Source: Paracoccaceae bacterium (GTDB lineage Bacteria; Pseudomonadota; Alphaproteobacteria; Rhodobacterales; Rhodobacteraceae). Taken from it: a stretch of 64,000 nt of DNA. The stretch is from positions 1 through 64,000 of the forward strand of contig JAIXZW010000013.1 in assembly GCA_027489375.1 (NCBI GenBank), given 5' to 3'. The notes beneath the pieces were generated by a model that saw nothing but the letters and a program-made list of their open reading frames with translations, was not told the DNA's origin and did no database searches. Position 1 is the stretch's first letter, and each line of letters begins with the position of its first letter. Below are positions 53,972 through 62,695 of the stretch, one piece after another. The translations under genes and the position numbers were made by a program.

Positions 53972-54940
53972 TTACTTCACGATGGCGTTGCGCGACCTGC
54001 TCATGGTGGCGGCAACCGCGACGACAAGGACGCCGCCATAGACGATGCTCTGGGCCTGCGGGTCGACGCCGACCGCGGCGGAACCGACGGGGATGAGCGC
54101 GACGAACATCGCCCCGAAGACCACGTTGACAGGATTGCACAGGCCGCCGGTGATTGCAGTCCCGCCGACCAGCGCAGCCGCGATCGAGGGGACAAGCAGA
54201 TCACTGCCCAGACCGATGGACGAAGCGGCCCCGCTGATCGAGATGACGCACAGCCCCGCAAGCCCCGCAAAGAACCCCGACAGGCCGAAAGCCAGCACCT
54301 TGAGCGCGCGCACGGGTTGGCCGGACAGGGCGGCGGCGCGTTCATTGTAACCGATGGCCGACAGCCCCTGACCCGATGCGGTGAAGCGCAGGAAAGCCCA
54401 AAGCGCCACGGCCAGAAGGACCGCGATGTAGAAAGCGACGGGAAGGGTCCAGACCTGCACGGCAAACAGCCAAGCTACGACATCCATGTTGTCCATCACA
54501 TAAACGACATTCGACCCCGTCACCACAAGGGATGCGGCCTGCATGACGCCCAGTGTCCCGAGCGTCAGCGCGAAGGAGGGTATCTGCGTGTAGACCAGAA
54601 CCAATCCGTTCCCCACGCCGATCAGCGTGACCACCGCAAGGCAGAGCAACGGCGACGCCACCCCGAGCGGGCCGAGCGTCAGGGCCGAAAGGATCGCGCA
54701 GAACAGGCCGGTGGCCGCGTTCGACAGGTCGATGGAGCCGATTTGCAGCACCACGCACTGACCAAGCGCCACCAGAAGGATCGGCGTCGCCTGCTGCGCG
54801 ATGATCGACGGGCCGCCCCCGCCAAGGAATTCGGGCACGGCAAGCGCCACGAGCGCGAGCAGCCCCGCAAAGATCGCCGCCGGCCCGAGGGCGTGGCGCA
54901 TCTGCCCGAAACGGGCCGCTCCGATGCTGATCGCGGTCAT
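53972..54940 (-). CDS. Sugar ABC transporter B, second permease
   Basis: A 322-residue RbsC-type permease with about nine hydrophobic helices. The family motif is modified to QIGSIDLSNAATGLF. GGTAITGGLCNPVNVVFGAM replaces the more common GGTSLFGG region. Its ATG overlaps the ATPase stop (ATGA). Transporter B thus has two different permeases, as in the AI-2 (LsrCD) and similar importers. Confidence 0.85.
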   Translation of the reverse strand: MTAISIGAARFGQMRHALGPAAIFAGLLALVALAVPEFLGGGGPSIIAQQATPILLVALGQCVVLQIGSIDLSNAATGLFCAILSALTLGPLGVASPLLCLAVVTLIGVGNGLVLVYTQIPSFALTLGTLGVMQAASLVVTGSNVVYVMDNMDVVAWLFAVQVWTLPVAFYIAVLLAVALWAFLRFTASGQGLSAIGYNERAAALSGQPVRALKVLAFGLSGFFAGLAGLCVISISGAASSIGLGSDLLVPSIAAALVGGTAITGGLCNPVNVVFGAMFVALIPVGSAAVGVDPQAQSIVYGGVLVVAVAATMSRSRNAIVK

Positions 54941-56496
54941 ACCATCTTCTCCAGCAGGTCGAGTGTGGTGGGGTCATCCGTGGCGGTATCGAAGCGGGCG
55001 CTGATCCCGCCGTCGCGCATGACGACGATCTCGTGGCCAAGGTCCAGCGCCTCTTCCAGCGTGTCGGCCAGCAGCAGGACCGCCGCCCCCTCGGCACAGG
55101 CCGCACGGATGCAGGCGTTGACGGCAGCCCCCGCACCGGGATCCAGCCCGCGCAGGGGATGGTCGAGCAGCAGGACCCGCGGGTTGCGGGCCAGCCATTT
55201 GGCAAGCACCACCTTTTGCTGGTTCCCGCCCGAAAAGCGCTCCAGCGGCAGTTCGGGCAGACGCGGGCGGATGTCGAGCCGTTCGAACCAAGCGCCCGCC
55301 AGCGCCTTGCGTCGCGCAGGGGACAGCCACCAGGGCGCTTCGTGCGGAACAAGCGTCAAGTTGCGCGCCGCCGACAGGCCACCGACCGCACTTTCGACGC
55401 CGCGTTCGGCGGGCAGATAGGCCAGCCCCGCGGCAATCGCCTTGCGCGGGGTCCAGTCCGTCACCGGCTTGCCGTCAAGGATCATGCGGCCCCGGTCATG
55501 CCCTTCGACACCGAAGAGCGACCGCACCAGCGCCTCGCGCCCTGCGCCGAAGGTTCCGACGACCGCAGTGATCCGCCCCGCATGCAGATCGAGGTCTACG
55601 TCGCGGAAATGCCCGGGCCGCCCCAATCCCGAAGCAGAGAGCACGGGACGCGAGGTCACGGCAGGCGCAACGTCGCGGATGCGGGCATGGCGGTCCTTGC
55701 CGATCATCAGGCGGTAGAGATCGGCCTCTGTCACGCCCGCGACCGGACGGTCGGCGACCAGTTCGCCATGCCGCATGACGACGATGCGGTCGCAGATGCG
55801 AAGCACCTCTTCCAGACGATGCGAGACGAAGATGACCGAGCCGATCTCGCGCAGGCGGGCGATTTCGGCCTCGAGCACTTCGGTTTCCGCCTTTTCCAGA
55901 ACCGAGGTCGGCTCGTCGAGGATGACCAGCGGTGCCCCTCCCTGCGCCGCGGCGCTTTGACAGGCAAGGTGGATGGTGCGGGCGATTTCCACCATCTGCC
56001 GTTCGGCAAAGCTCAGGTCGCTGACCGGCGTGTCAGGCGGGATGTCGCTGCCGATGCGCGCCAGAACCTCGGACGCCTCGCGTCTTACGGTGGACCAGCG
56101 ATAGATGCCGCCGCGCACGGCTTGCGATCCGGCCCGCACGGCACCCATGACGATGTTTTCCGCCACCGACAGGTTGGTGAACAACGACTGTTCCTGATGC
56201 ACGATCCCCACGCCCTGCGCGGTGGCATCGAGCGGGCCGCGAAATGCGACGGCGCGGCCGTTCAGTTCCATCCGGCCCTGATCGGGAAGATGGACACCCG
56301 TCAGCATCTTGAGCAGGGTGGACTTTCCCGCACCATTCTCGCCGATCAGGCCGACGACCTCGTGGCGGCTGATCGACAGGGAAAGGGATTTCACCGCAGC
56401 GACCGTCCCGAATGTCTTGGAAATCGCGTCGAGCCTGAGGATCGGCGCAGCTTTCACCCGGGATGCGTCAGGTGCGACAATGCCGGTCTGTATCAT
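54937..56496 (-). CDS. Sugar ABC transporter B, double-domain ATPase
   Basis: A 519-residue ATPase. The first domain is complete (Walker A GENGAGKST, signature LSFAERQMVEIARTIH, Walker B LVILDEPTSVLE). The second is more degenerate than usual: Walker A is GTFGAGREA and the Walker B glutamate is replaced by His (LLLDHPLRGLD), though the signature FSGGNQQKVVLAKW is intact. Only the first site is likely to hydrolyse ATP fully. The start at 56496 overlaps the permease stop (ATGA); a longer open frame upstream is out of family register. Confidence 0.88.
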   Translation of the reverse strand: MIQTGIVAPDASRVKAAPILRLDAISKTFGTVAAVKSLSLSISRHEVVGLIGENGAGKSTLLKMLTGVHLPDQGRMELNGRAVAFRGPLDATAQGVGIVHQEQSLFTNLSVAENIVMGAVRAGSQAVRGGIYRWSTVRREASEVLARIGSDIPPDTPVSDLSFAERQMVEIARTIHLACQSAAAQGGAPLVILDEPTSVLEKAETEVLEAEIARLREIGSVIFVSHRLEEVLRICDRIVVMRHGELVADRPVAGVTEADLYRLMIGKDRHARIRDVAPAVTSRPVLSASGLGRPGHFRDVDLDLHAGRITAVVGTFGAGREALVRSLFGVEGHDRGRMILDGKPVTDWTPRKAIAAGLAYLPAERGVESAVGGLSAARNLTLVPHEAPWWLSPARRKALAGAWFERLDIRPRLPELPLERFSGGNQQKVVLAKWLARNPRVLLLDHPLRGLDPGAGAAVNACIRAACAEGAAVLLLADTLEEALDLGHEIVVMRDGGISARFDTATDDPTTLDLLEKMV

Positions 56497-57500
56497 TTGA
56501 ACACCCGAAGTCTTTCGCGCTGCGACCATCCCGCCGCGACGACTGCCGCCACAAGGACAAGGCCCGACACGCCGGATTGGATGGACGGATCGACCCCCGC
56601 AAGGATCAGCCCGTTGTAAAGCGTCGACAGGATCAGCACGCCCGTCACCGTGCGCAGCGTGCCGCCGCGACCGCCGCCAAGCGGCGTGCCGCCGATGACG
56701 ATGGCGGCCAGCGTCAGGAACAGCATCCCCACGCCGACATTCGCCGCCCCCGCCCCGAGGGCGAGGCTCCCGACGACGCCGGCCAGCCCGCTGCAGGCTC
56801 CGGCAAAGGCGAAAAGGATGACGACGAAGGTCGAGACGGGAATGCCCGTCATCCGCGCGACGGCCTCGTTGTTGCCGATGGCATAGGCGGCGCGGCCAAG
56901 GCGGGTCATCCGCTCGATCAGCACACCAAGGGCGGCCACGCACAGGGCCAGAAGAAAGCTGTTGGGAATTCCCGCAAGCGTGGCCGTGGGCCATGCGACA
57001 GCGGACTCGTTCGTCAGGAACGGGATCATCTCGTAGCCGAAAAGCACCGCGGCGATGCCAAGGCCCACATACCAGATCCCAAGCGAGACGATGAAGGACG
57101 GCACTTTCGCCAGGACGTGGATCGCGCCGGTCAGCGCACCGAGCGCGGCCCCGACCGCAAGCGCGGCAGGCCAAGCCAGCCAGCCGATATCGGCGGTTTC
57201 CCTGCTGTTGGCAGAGAGCAGCACGAAGGTCATCCCTGCCGCGCCCATAACGCCTTCGACCGACAGGTCGATGCGTCCGGTCAGGACGACCGCACTTGCC
57301 CCGACGCCGAGGATCACCGGAATGGATGCGGTGTTGAGGATCGTGGCAAGGTTCGTGAGGGTCGGGAAATGCGTCGGGTTCAGGATCGAGAACACGGCGA
57401 CGAGGCCGAGGAGAATCACGACTTCGGCCAGCCCGCCGCGCCATTTGGTGGCCGCGCCCCGCTTCGTCGTCGCGCCGCCGGTTCCTGTAAGGGTGGTCAT
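56493..57500 (-). CDS. Sugar ABC transporter B, first permease
   Basis: A 335-residue RbsC-type permease. LTGRIDLSVEGVMGAAG is the family motif; GGTPLGGGRGGTLRTVTGV is the conserved C-terminal region. About nine hydrophobic helices are seen after a leader of about 20 residues. It lies between the binding-protein gene, with a strong stem-loop in the gap, and the ATPase gene. Confidence 0.86.
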   Translation of the reverse strand: MTTLTGTGGATTKRGAATKWRGGLAEVVILLGLVAVFSILNPTHFPTLTNLATILNTASIPVILGVGASAVVLTGRIDLSVEGVMGAAGMTFVLLSANSRETADIGWLAWPAALAVGAALGALTGAIHVLAKVPSFIVSLGIWYVGLGIAAVLFGYEMIPFLTNESAVAWPTATLAGIPNSFLLALCVAALGVLIERMTRLGRAAYAIGNNEAVARMTGIPVSTFVVILFAFAGACSGLAGVVGSLALGAGAANVGVGMLFLTLAAIVIGGTPLGGGRGGTLRTVTGVLILSTLYNGLILAGVDPSIQSGVSGLVLVAAVVAAGWSQRERLRVFK

Positions 57501-57521
57501 TTGCCGCTCCGGGAAATGAGG

Positions 57522-57550
57522 GCCGCCGCCCGGTCAGTCCGGGCGGCGGC
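57522..57550 (-). other. Stem-loop after binding-protein gene B
   Basis: GCCGCCGCCCGG and CCGGGCGGCGGC form a perfect 12-bp stem with a 5-base loop, 16 bp downstream of the binding-protein stop on the minus strand. It has no T-run; attenuation or protection of the upstream message is likely. Confidence 0.65.
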
Positions 57551-57566
57551 AAGTCACGCGTGACGA

Positions 57567-58691
57567 TCAGCCCTGCGGCGCAGCGACGGGGCCGCCGACG
57601 AGGTCCATGAACGGGTCTTCGACCAGCCGGTCGAGCCAGGTCGGATCAATGCCGCCGTTTTCCTGGAAGGTCGCCGCGTTCGACGGGGTGACGCAGTCGA
57701 TGGCATATTGGCCGTGACGCTGCTCTTCGCTCAGTTTCGCCACGTCAAGCTCGCCCACGGCGGCCTTGTAGGCGATCAGAAGGCCCGTTGCCGCCGCCTT
57801 GTAACCGCGGTGGAAGGAGGAACCCGCCACCACGTCGCCGTCGGGCTGGTTGACCATCAGGTCCACGACCGGCGGATAGGCACCCTCGCCCGAGAATTTC
57901 ACCTCGTCGATCATGCCGGCTTTCTTGATCGCCTCGTAGGCGCCAAGCATCATGCCGTCATCCGCGGTCCAGACGCCGTCGATCTGGTCGCCGTATTTGG
58001 CGACGAGTTGCTGCGTCGTCTTCAGGGCGATCGCCTGATCCCAGTTCGCGGGCTGCTCGTCGAGAAGGGTGATCTCGGGGTAGTCCTTGATCACGTTCTT
58101 CAGACCGGCGACGCGCTCCTGGCTCACGGTGCTGTCGAGAACGCCCGGAAGCGCGATGATGCCGCCCTTGCCGCCCATCTTTTCCACCAGCGCCTTGGCA
58201 CCGCATTCACCGGCAGTCACGCCGTTGTAGGTGCCGAAGGCGACGAAGTGGTCGCCGACCTGCGACGGCTCCATATTCGGGGGCATGTTCCACCACACCA
58301 CCATGTAGCCACCGTTCTGCTTCACGGTATTGGCGATGGCGGGCACGTCCGAAGCGGCCAGCGGGTTGGTCACGAGGACGATCTTCTTGCCCTTGGCGGC
58401 CAGCGCCTGGATGCCCGCGATCTGCGTCTGCGAGCTGCCGTTGGATTGCACGATCTCGACCGGCAGACCAAGCTTCTCGCCCAGCGCCTTGGACCCTTCG
58501 ATCCAGGATGCCATGTAGGGGTTCGTTGCGTTGATCACCGTCGTGACGAGCACGATATCGGATTTGTCATAGGTCGGTTGCGACACTTCGGCCTGCGCGG
58601 CGCCACCCAGCGTGAAAGCGGAAAGCGCGGCAAGGGTCATCGCTCCGTGGCGGAGCTTTGCCCCGACACCGGACTTCAAGGTGCTGTTCAT
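57567..58691 (-). CDS. Sugar ABC transporter B, substrate-binding protein
   Basis: A 374-residue binding protein of the RbsB-like fold. The signal peptide is MNSTLKSGVGAKLRHG plus a hydrophobic stretch, cleaved near AAQAEV. Motifs: TTVINATNPYMASWIEG, GYMVVWWNMPPN, GVWTADDGMMLGA. The Trp-rich ligand loops suggest a ring- or polyol-type ligand. Start 58691 follows GGGAGGAACCAA. It is the first gene of the operon ending with BKACE1 and is preceded by tandem 32-bp elements. Confidence 0.86.
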   Translation of the reverse strand: MNSTLKSGVGAKLRHGAMTLAALSAFTLGGAAQAEVSQPTYDKSDIVLVTTVINATNPYMASWIEGSKALGEKLGLPVEIVQSNGSSQTQIAGIQALAAKGKKIVLVTNPLAASDVPAIANTVKQNGGYMVVWWNMPPNMEPSQVGDHFVAFGTYNGVTAGECGAKALVEKMGGKGGIIALPGVLDSTVSQERVAGLKNVIKDYPEITLLDEQPANWDQAIALKTTQQLVAKYGDQIDGVWTADDGMMLGAYEAIKKAGMIDEVKFSGEGAYPPVVDLMVNQPDGDVVAGSSFHRGYKAAATGLLIAYKAAVGELDVAKLSEEQRHGQYAIDCVTPSNAATFQENGGIDPTWLDRLVEDPFMDLVGGPVAAPQG

Positions 58692-58715
58692 TTGGTTCCT
58701 CCCAGAATGACGACT

Positions 58716-58781
58716 GAACATATGTAAATCGTCTTTTATATATGTGCATGGACATTTGTTAGACTGTCAACAGAAATGTTC
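58716..58781. promoter_or_regulatory. Tandem 32-bp SorC-type elements C1 and C2
   Basis: C1 (58716-58747) has arms GAACATATGT and ATATGTGC; C2 (58750-58781) has GGACATTTGT and AAATGTTC. Their centres are 34 bp apart. C2 holds a perfect TTGACA -35 on the minus strand (58770-58765), at the same place within the element as in element B. They lie 25 bp before the binding-protein ATG and should control transporter B plus BKACE1. Confidence 0.72.
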
Positions 58782-59052
58782 GCTCCGCTTCGCAGAAAAA
58801 ACACGCGACAGCGCCGCAGCCGGCCGAAGCGCGCAGGACGGCAGCTAACCTTTTGAAAAATATAGTTTTGCCTCTGGACAAGAACGAAGTTGAAGCGGAT
58901 GACGGCAGGACTGCTTCCGCTTCCGCTCACGCGGTCCCAAGGGGTCGGACGCAAGCCGCCCACAGCCATAGGGAGATCGGCGCGGAGAAGAGTCATCCGA
59001 TGCGCGATTCTGCCCTATGCTACGCCACAGTCGCCGCGCGGGATTCGACCCG
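58782..59052. other. Intergenic region
   Basis: Between the C2 element and the end of the SorC3 gene I see no gene with family motifs. A short AT-rich patch at about 58850-58880 and several imperfect GC hairpins are present, but no clear terminator for SorC3. Confidence 0.5.
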
Positions 59053-60072
59053 TCATTCCGGCTGCGGACCGTCCGCCGGACCCGAGGCGAGATGCTCGGC
59101 CACAATGGAATCGGTGATGAGCACATTCGGCCCGAGCAGCCGGAGCGCGGCGCGTATCGCCGCGATCTTGCTTTCCCCGCCCGAGGCGAGCACCACCTCT
59201 TTCGCGCCGCGCAGATCGGCGGGATGGATGGCAAGGACACGGTCGTTCACGGGATGGTCGATGACCCTGCCGTCGGCGTCGATGAAGCGGCACAGGACGT
59301 TGCCAACCGCACCGGCCCTTTCGAGCGACGCGATTTCCTCGTCGCCGAGCAGGCCGTATTGCCCGAAAAGGGACTCTGCCTCCCAATTCCCGACCGATAC
59401 CACCGCAAGGTCGAGCCTGCGCGCACGGTCGAACACCTCGGCGATGCCGCCGTGATCCATCAGGGACCGGCCGACGGCCGCATCGGGCGCAAAGACCGGA
59501 GCCGCGATCATGTAGCATTCCGCCGATAGCCGATTGGCAAAGCGCCATGCGAAATCGCAAGGGTTCACGCGGTCAACCTTTGTCAGCCCGCCCAGCATGG
59601 AGATGACCGACACGCCCGATGGCTCGCGCCGTTCGACCGAGGGCAAACTGGCGGTCAGCGTGTTGCCCCAGCCCAGCCCCACGGTCATGCCCGACCGGAT
59701 GCGCCGCGACAGATACCCCCCCAGACGCCGCCCGATGATCTGCGACACGTCTGCCGGATTCTGTGGCGCGGGCACGACAATCGCCGTGGTCAGCCCGAAG
59801 CGTCGCTCCAGCCTTCCTTCGAGTTCGCGGCAGCGGGACAGGCGGGCCGTCACCGTCACCTGAACCGATCCGTCCGCCCGCGCCAGCGACAGGATGCGCA
59901 GCACCTTCGACCGGCTGATCCCGACGATATGGGCGATGTCGTCCTGGGTCTTGCCCTCCATGTAATAGAGCCAGCAAACCCGTGTCTTCATGTGGTCGGC
60001 CCTGTCCCTGGCGGCCAGAGCCGGTTCCCCCGCTTCGAACTCGAGGTCCGGGGAGTTCGTCGCCTTTGCCAT
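59053..60072 (-). CDS. SorC-family sugar-binding transcriptional regulator (SorC3)
   Basis: A 339-residue SorC regulator, paralogous to SorC1 along its length. Helix-turn-helix at about residues 30-60 (VCWLYYMEGKTQDDIAHIVG, SRSKVLRILSLAR); effector domain with VGLGWGNTL, VVSVGNWEAES, DADGRVIDHPVN, VLASGGESK. The start at 60072 is one of several possible ATGs (60084 is another). It is the last gene of the operon of transporter C, 80 bp after the permease. No 32-bp element is seen before it. Confidence 0.85.
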   Translation of the reverse strand: MAKATNSPDLEFEAGEPALAARDRADHMKTRVCWLYYMEGKTQDDIAHIVGISRSKVLRILSLARADGSVQVTVTARLSRCRELEGRLERRFGLTTAIVVPAPQNPADVSQIIGRRLGGYLSRRIRSGMTVGLGWGNTLTASLPSVERREPSGVSVISMLGGLTKVDRVNPCDFAWRFANRLSAECYMIAAPVFAPDAAVGRSLMDHGGIAEVFDRARRLDLAVVSVGNWEAESLFGQYGLLGDEEIASLERAGAVGNVLCRFIDADGRVIDHPVNDRVLAIHPADLRGAKEVVLASGGESKIAAIRAALRLLGPNVLITDSIVAEHLASGPADGPQPE

Positions 60073-60152
60073 GCCGTGCCCCATCCCGTTGACGACGCGC
60101 CCCGTGCCCTGACTGCCGGTGCGCCCGAGGCGACCGGCAGGACAGGTGCCGC

Positions 60153-61130
60153 TCAGCCCTCGCGTGCATCTCTCCATGACAGGAACAGCATCATCCCGAT
60201 GATGCCCCCGCCCAGAAAGGCGTGCTGCGCGTTGGTGCTGACATTGTTGAGTTGCAGGATGTTGGTCAGGATCGACACGATCAGCACACCCGACAGCGCA
60301 CCGAACACGCTTCCCACACCGCCTGCCAGCCGCACGCCGCCGACGACGACCATCGTGATGGCGATCAATTCGTATCCGATACCGGCATTCGGATCACCGA
60401 TGCCAAGCCTGCTTGCCCCGACGACACCCGCCGTCGCCGCCAGCAGACCGCTGATGACATAGACGGAAATCTTGATCCACAGCACCTTCATTCCGAACAG
60501 CTTCGCCGTCTCCTCCGAACCGCCCACGGCAAAGACATGCCGGCCATAGCGCGTGTGGTTGAGCACGACATAGGCCCCGAGGAACACGAGCACCAGAAAG
60601 AGGACGCCATTGGGCACGCCCGCGACCTTGCCGCGCGCGATGGCCACGAAGCTTTTCGGGATGCCTTCGAACAGGGGCGCGCCATTGGTCATGAAATAGA
60701 TGACGGACCGCGCCCCGATCATCGTCGACAGGGTTGCGATGATCGGCTCGACCCGGCCTTTCGTGACCAGAAGACCGTTGACCAGACCGATGGCCGCGCC
60801 GAACAGCAGCGCGCATGCGATCGCCACGATGACGGGATAGCCTGCGGCCATCATCAGCGCCGCGGTGACGTTTCCGATCCCCATCACCGACCCGACCGAG
60901 AGGTCGATTCCCCGTGCAAGGATGACGAACATCATGCCCACCGCCACCAGCGCGGGTTCGGCGGCGTATTGCAGGATGTTGAACATGTTGTTGGTCTGCA
61001 AGAACCTGTCGGAACTGATCGCGCCGATCGCCAGCAAGGCCAGCACGACCAGCGCGGGCGCAAATTCCGCATAGGACGCACGCCTTCTGGCCCTGCCCCC
61101 GTGCGACGCCGCATTCAATATCACGTCCAT
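60153..61130 (-). CDS. Sugar ABC transporter C, second permease
   Basis: A 325-residue RbsC-type permease with about nine hydrophobic helices and the motif LARGIDLSVGSVMGIGN; VVVGGVRLAGGVGSVFGAL is the C-terminal family region. The start at 61130 is preceded by GGAGCGAAAG. It follows the ATPase gene by 67 bp and precedes the SorC3 gene. Confidence 0.86.
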   Translation of the reverse strand: MDVILNAASHGGRARRRASYAEFAPALVVLALLAIGAISSDRFLQTNNMFNILQYAAEPALVAVGMMFVILARGIDLSVGSVMGIGNVTAALMMAAGYPVIVAIACALLFGAAIGLVNGLLVTKGRVEPIIATLSTMIGARSVIYFMTNGAPLFEGIPKSFVAIARGKVAGVPNGVLFLVLVFLGAYVVLNHTRYGRHVFAVGGSEETAKLFGMKVLWIKISVYVISGLLAATAGVVGASRLGIGDPNAGIGYELIAITMVVVGGVRLAGGVGSVFGALSGVLIVSILTNILQLNNVSTNAQHAFLGGGIIGMMLFLSWRDAREG

Positions 61131-61197
61131 CTTTCGCTCCACCTGATGCCTTGGTTCCTGTTGGGAAAGCCGTAACGCCGCCTTCGCGGACCGGCGG

Positions 61198-62694
61198 TTA
61201 GTTCGACAATGCCTTCGACAGGATCTTTTCTTCGGTCAGCTCCACACCGGACAGGATGCCGCTGACCTTGCCGTTGCGGATCACGACGACCCTGTCGCAC
61301 ATCCCGATCAATTCGAGCATTTCGGACGAATACATCAGAACCGGCAGGCCGCTGTTCGCAAGCGCGCTGATTTCCTTGTAGATCTCGACCTTTGCCCCGA
61401 TGTCGACGCCCCGTGTCGGCTCTTCGAGCAGGATCGCCCGATAGGACCCGACGAGCCACCGCCCGAGCAGCGCCTTTTGCTGGTTGCCCCCGCTCAGGCT
61501 GCCGATCTTGGAATGGGTCCCGCTTGTCTTGATGCCCAGCCGCTTGATCACGTCCTTCGACGCCGCCTGCGCCTCGCGCTTGCGGACCACGAAGCCGAGC
61601 CGCGAGAAATGGGATTTCAACACGCTGGCGACCAGATTGAAGCCGACCGTCTTGTTGAGGAACAGCCCGTCGTGCTTGCGGTCCTCGGGGACATAGGCCA
61701 AGCCCTGCGCGATGCTCGTCTTGGGCGTCCGGATCGCCAGCACGTCGCCGTCGACCTCGATGGTGCCCGAAGTGACATGCTTCAGCCCGAACATGGCCTT
61801 GATCACCGAAGTGGCCCCCGAACCTTCAAGTCCGGCGATGCCCAGAATCTCCTTGCGGCGCACGTCGAACGTCACCTTGTCCAACTCGCCTTCGACCGAC
61901 AGGTCCGTGACCTTCATCGCGACGGCATTCTCGGGCAAGGTGCGCTGCGGATAGAGCGCGGGGAGATCGCGCCCGACCATGAGCTTGACGATCTCTTCCT
62001 CGGTGATGTTGTCGATGTCCTCGGTGCGGATGAGCCGCCCGTCGCGCAGGACCGACACGCGGTTTGCGACCTGGAATATCTCGCGCATGCGGTGCGAGAT
62101 GTAGATGATGCTGACACCCTTCTTCTTCAATTCGCCGATCATCGAGAAAAGCGCGTCGATCTCGCCCTGGTTCAGGTTGGCGGTCGGTTCGTCCATGATG
62201 ACGATGGAAGCCTTGCGCTTGTGAACGGCACGGATGATTTCGACCATCTTCCGCGACGACGGTGACAGGTGGCGCATCTTTTCGGTCGCGTCGATCTTGA
62301 GTCCCAGCGCGTCGATCTGTTTCTGCGCGCCTTCGTAAAGCGCCTTCCAGTCGATGAGGAACCGATTTTTGCGCGGCTCCATTCCGGCATAAAGGTTTTC
62401 CGCGACGGTCAGGTCGGGGATTTCCTGGATTTCCTGAAACAGCGTGGCGACGCCGCCGATCTGTGCTTCGTAGGGGCTGTGGAATTCGACCTTTTCGCCA
62501 TTCAGATACATGACGCCTTCATCGGCGCGATGCACACCCGAGATGATTTTAATGAGCGTGGATTTACCCGCGCCGTTTTCACCCATCAGAGCATGAACCT
62601 CGCCCTTCCGGAGCGACAGGTTCAGATCGGCGAGGACCTTGTTGGCACCGAATGTCTTTGAGACACCCTGAATTTCAAGCGCATTCATCTGCAT
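61198..62694 (-). CDS. Sugar ABC transporter C, double-domain ATPase
   Basis: A 498-residue RbsA-type ATPase. First domain: Walker A GENGAGKST, Walker B IVIMDEPTANLN; its signature is atypical (LSPSSRKMVEIIRAVH). Second domain: degenerate Walker A (LEGSGATS), signature LSGGNQQKALLGRW and ILLEEPTRGVD. It starts one base after the upstream permease stop; ATG 62688 is an alternative start. Confidence 0.88.
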   Translation of the reverse strand: MQMNALEIQGVSKTFGANKVLADLNLSLRKGEVHALMGENGAGKSTLIKIISGVHRADEGVMYLNGEKVEFHSPYEAQIGGVATLFQEIQEIPDLTVAENLYAGMEPRKNRFLIDWKALYEGAQKQIDALGLKIDATEKMRHLSPSSRKMVEIIRAVHKRKASIVIMDEPTANLNQGEIDALFSMIGELKKKGVSIIYISHRMREIFQVANRVSVLRDGRLIRTEDIDNITEEEIVKLMVGRDLPALYPQRTLPENAVAMKVTDLSVEGELDKVTFDVRRKEILGIAGLEGSGATSVIKAMFGLKHVTSGTIEVDGDVLAIRTPKTSIAQGLAYVPEDRKHDGLFLNKTVGFNLVASVLKSHFSRLGFVVRKREAQAASKDVIKRLGIKTSGTHSKIGSLSGGNQQKALLGRWLVGSYRAILLEEPTRGVDIGAKVEIYKEISALANSGLPVLMYSSEMLELIGMCDRVVVIRNGKVSGILSGVELTEEKILSKALSN

Positions 62695-62695
62695 T

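Noticed and set aside
52982-55420. Plus-strand frame of 812 codons opposite BKACE1 and the transporter B permease
   Set aside because: Shadow of clearly identified minus-strand genes.
56497-57552. Extension of the transporter B ATPase frame upstream to 57552
   Set aside because: The extra part is antisense-phase read-through of the permease gene; the ATGA overlap at 56496 and the family N-terminus fix the start.
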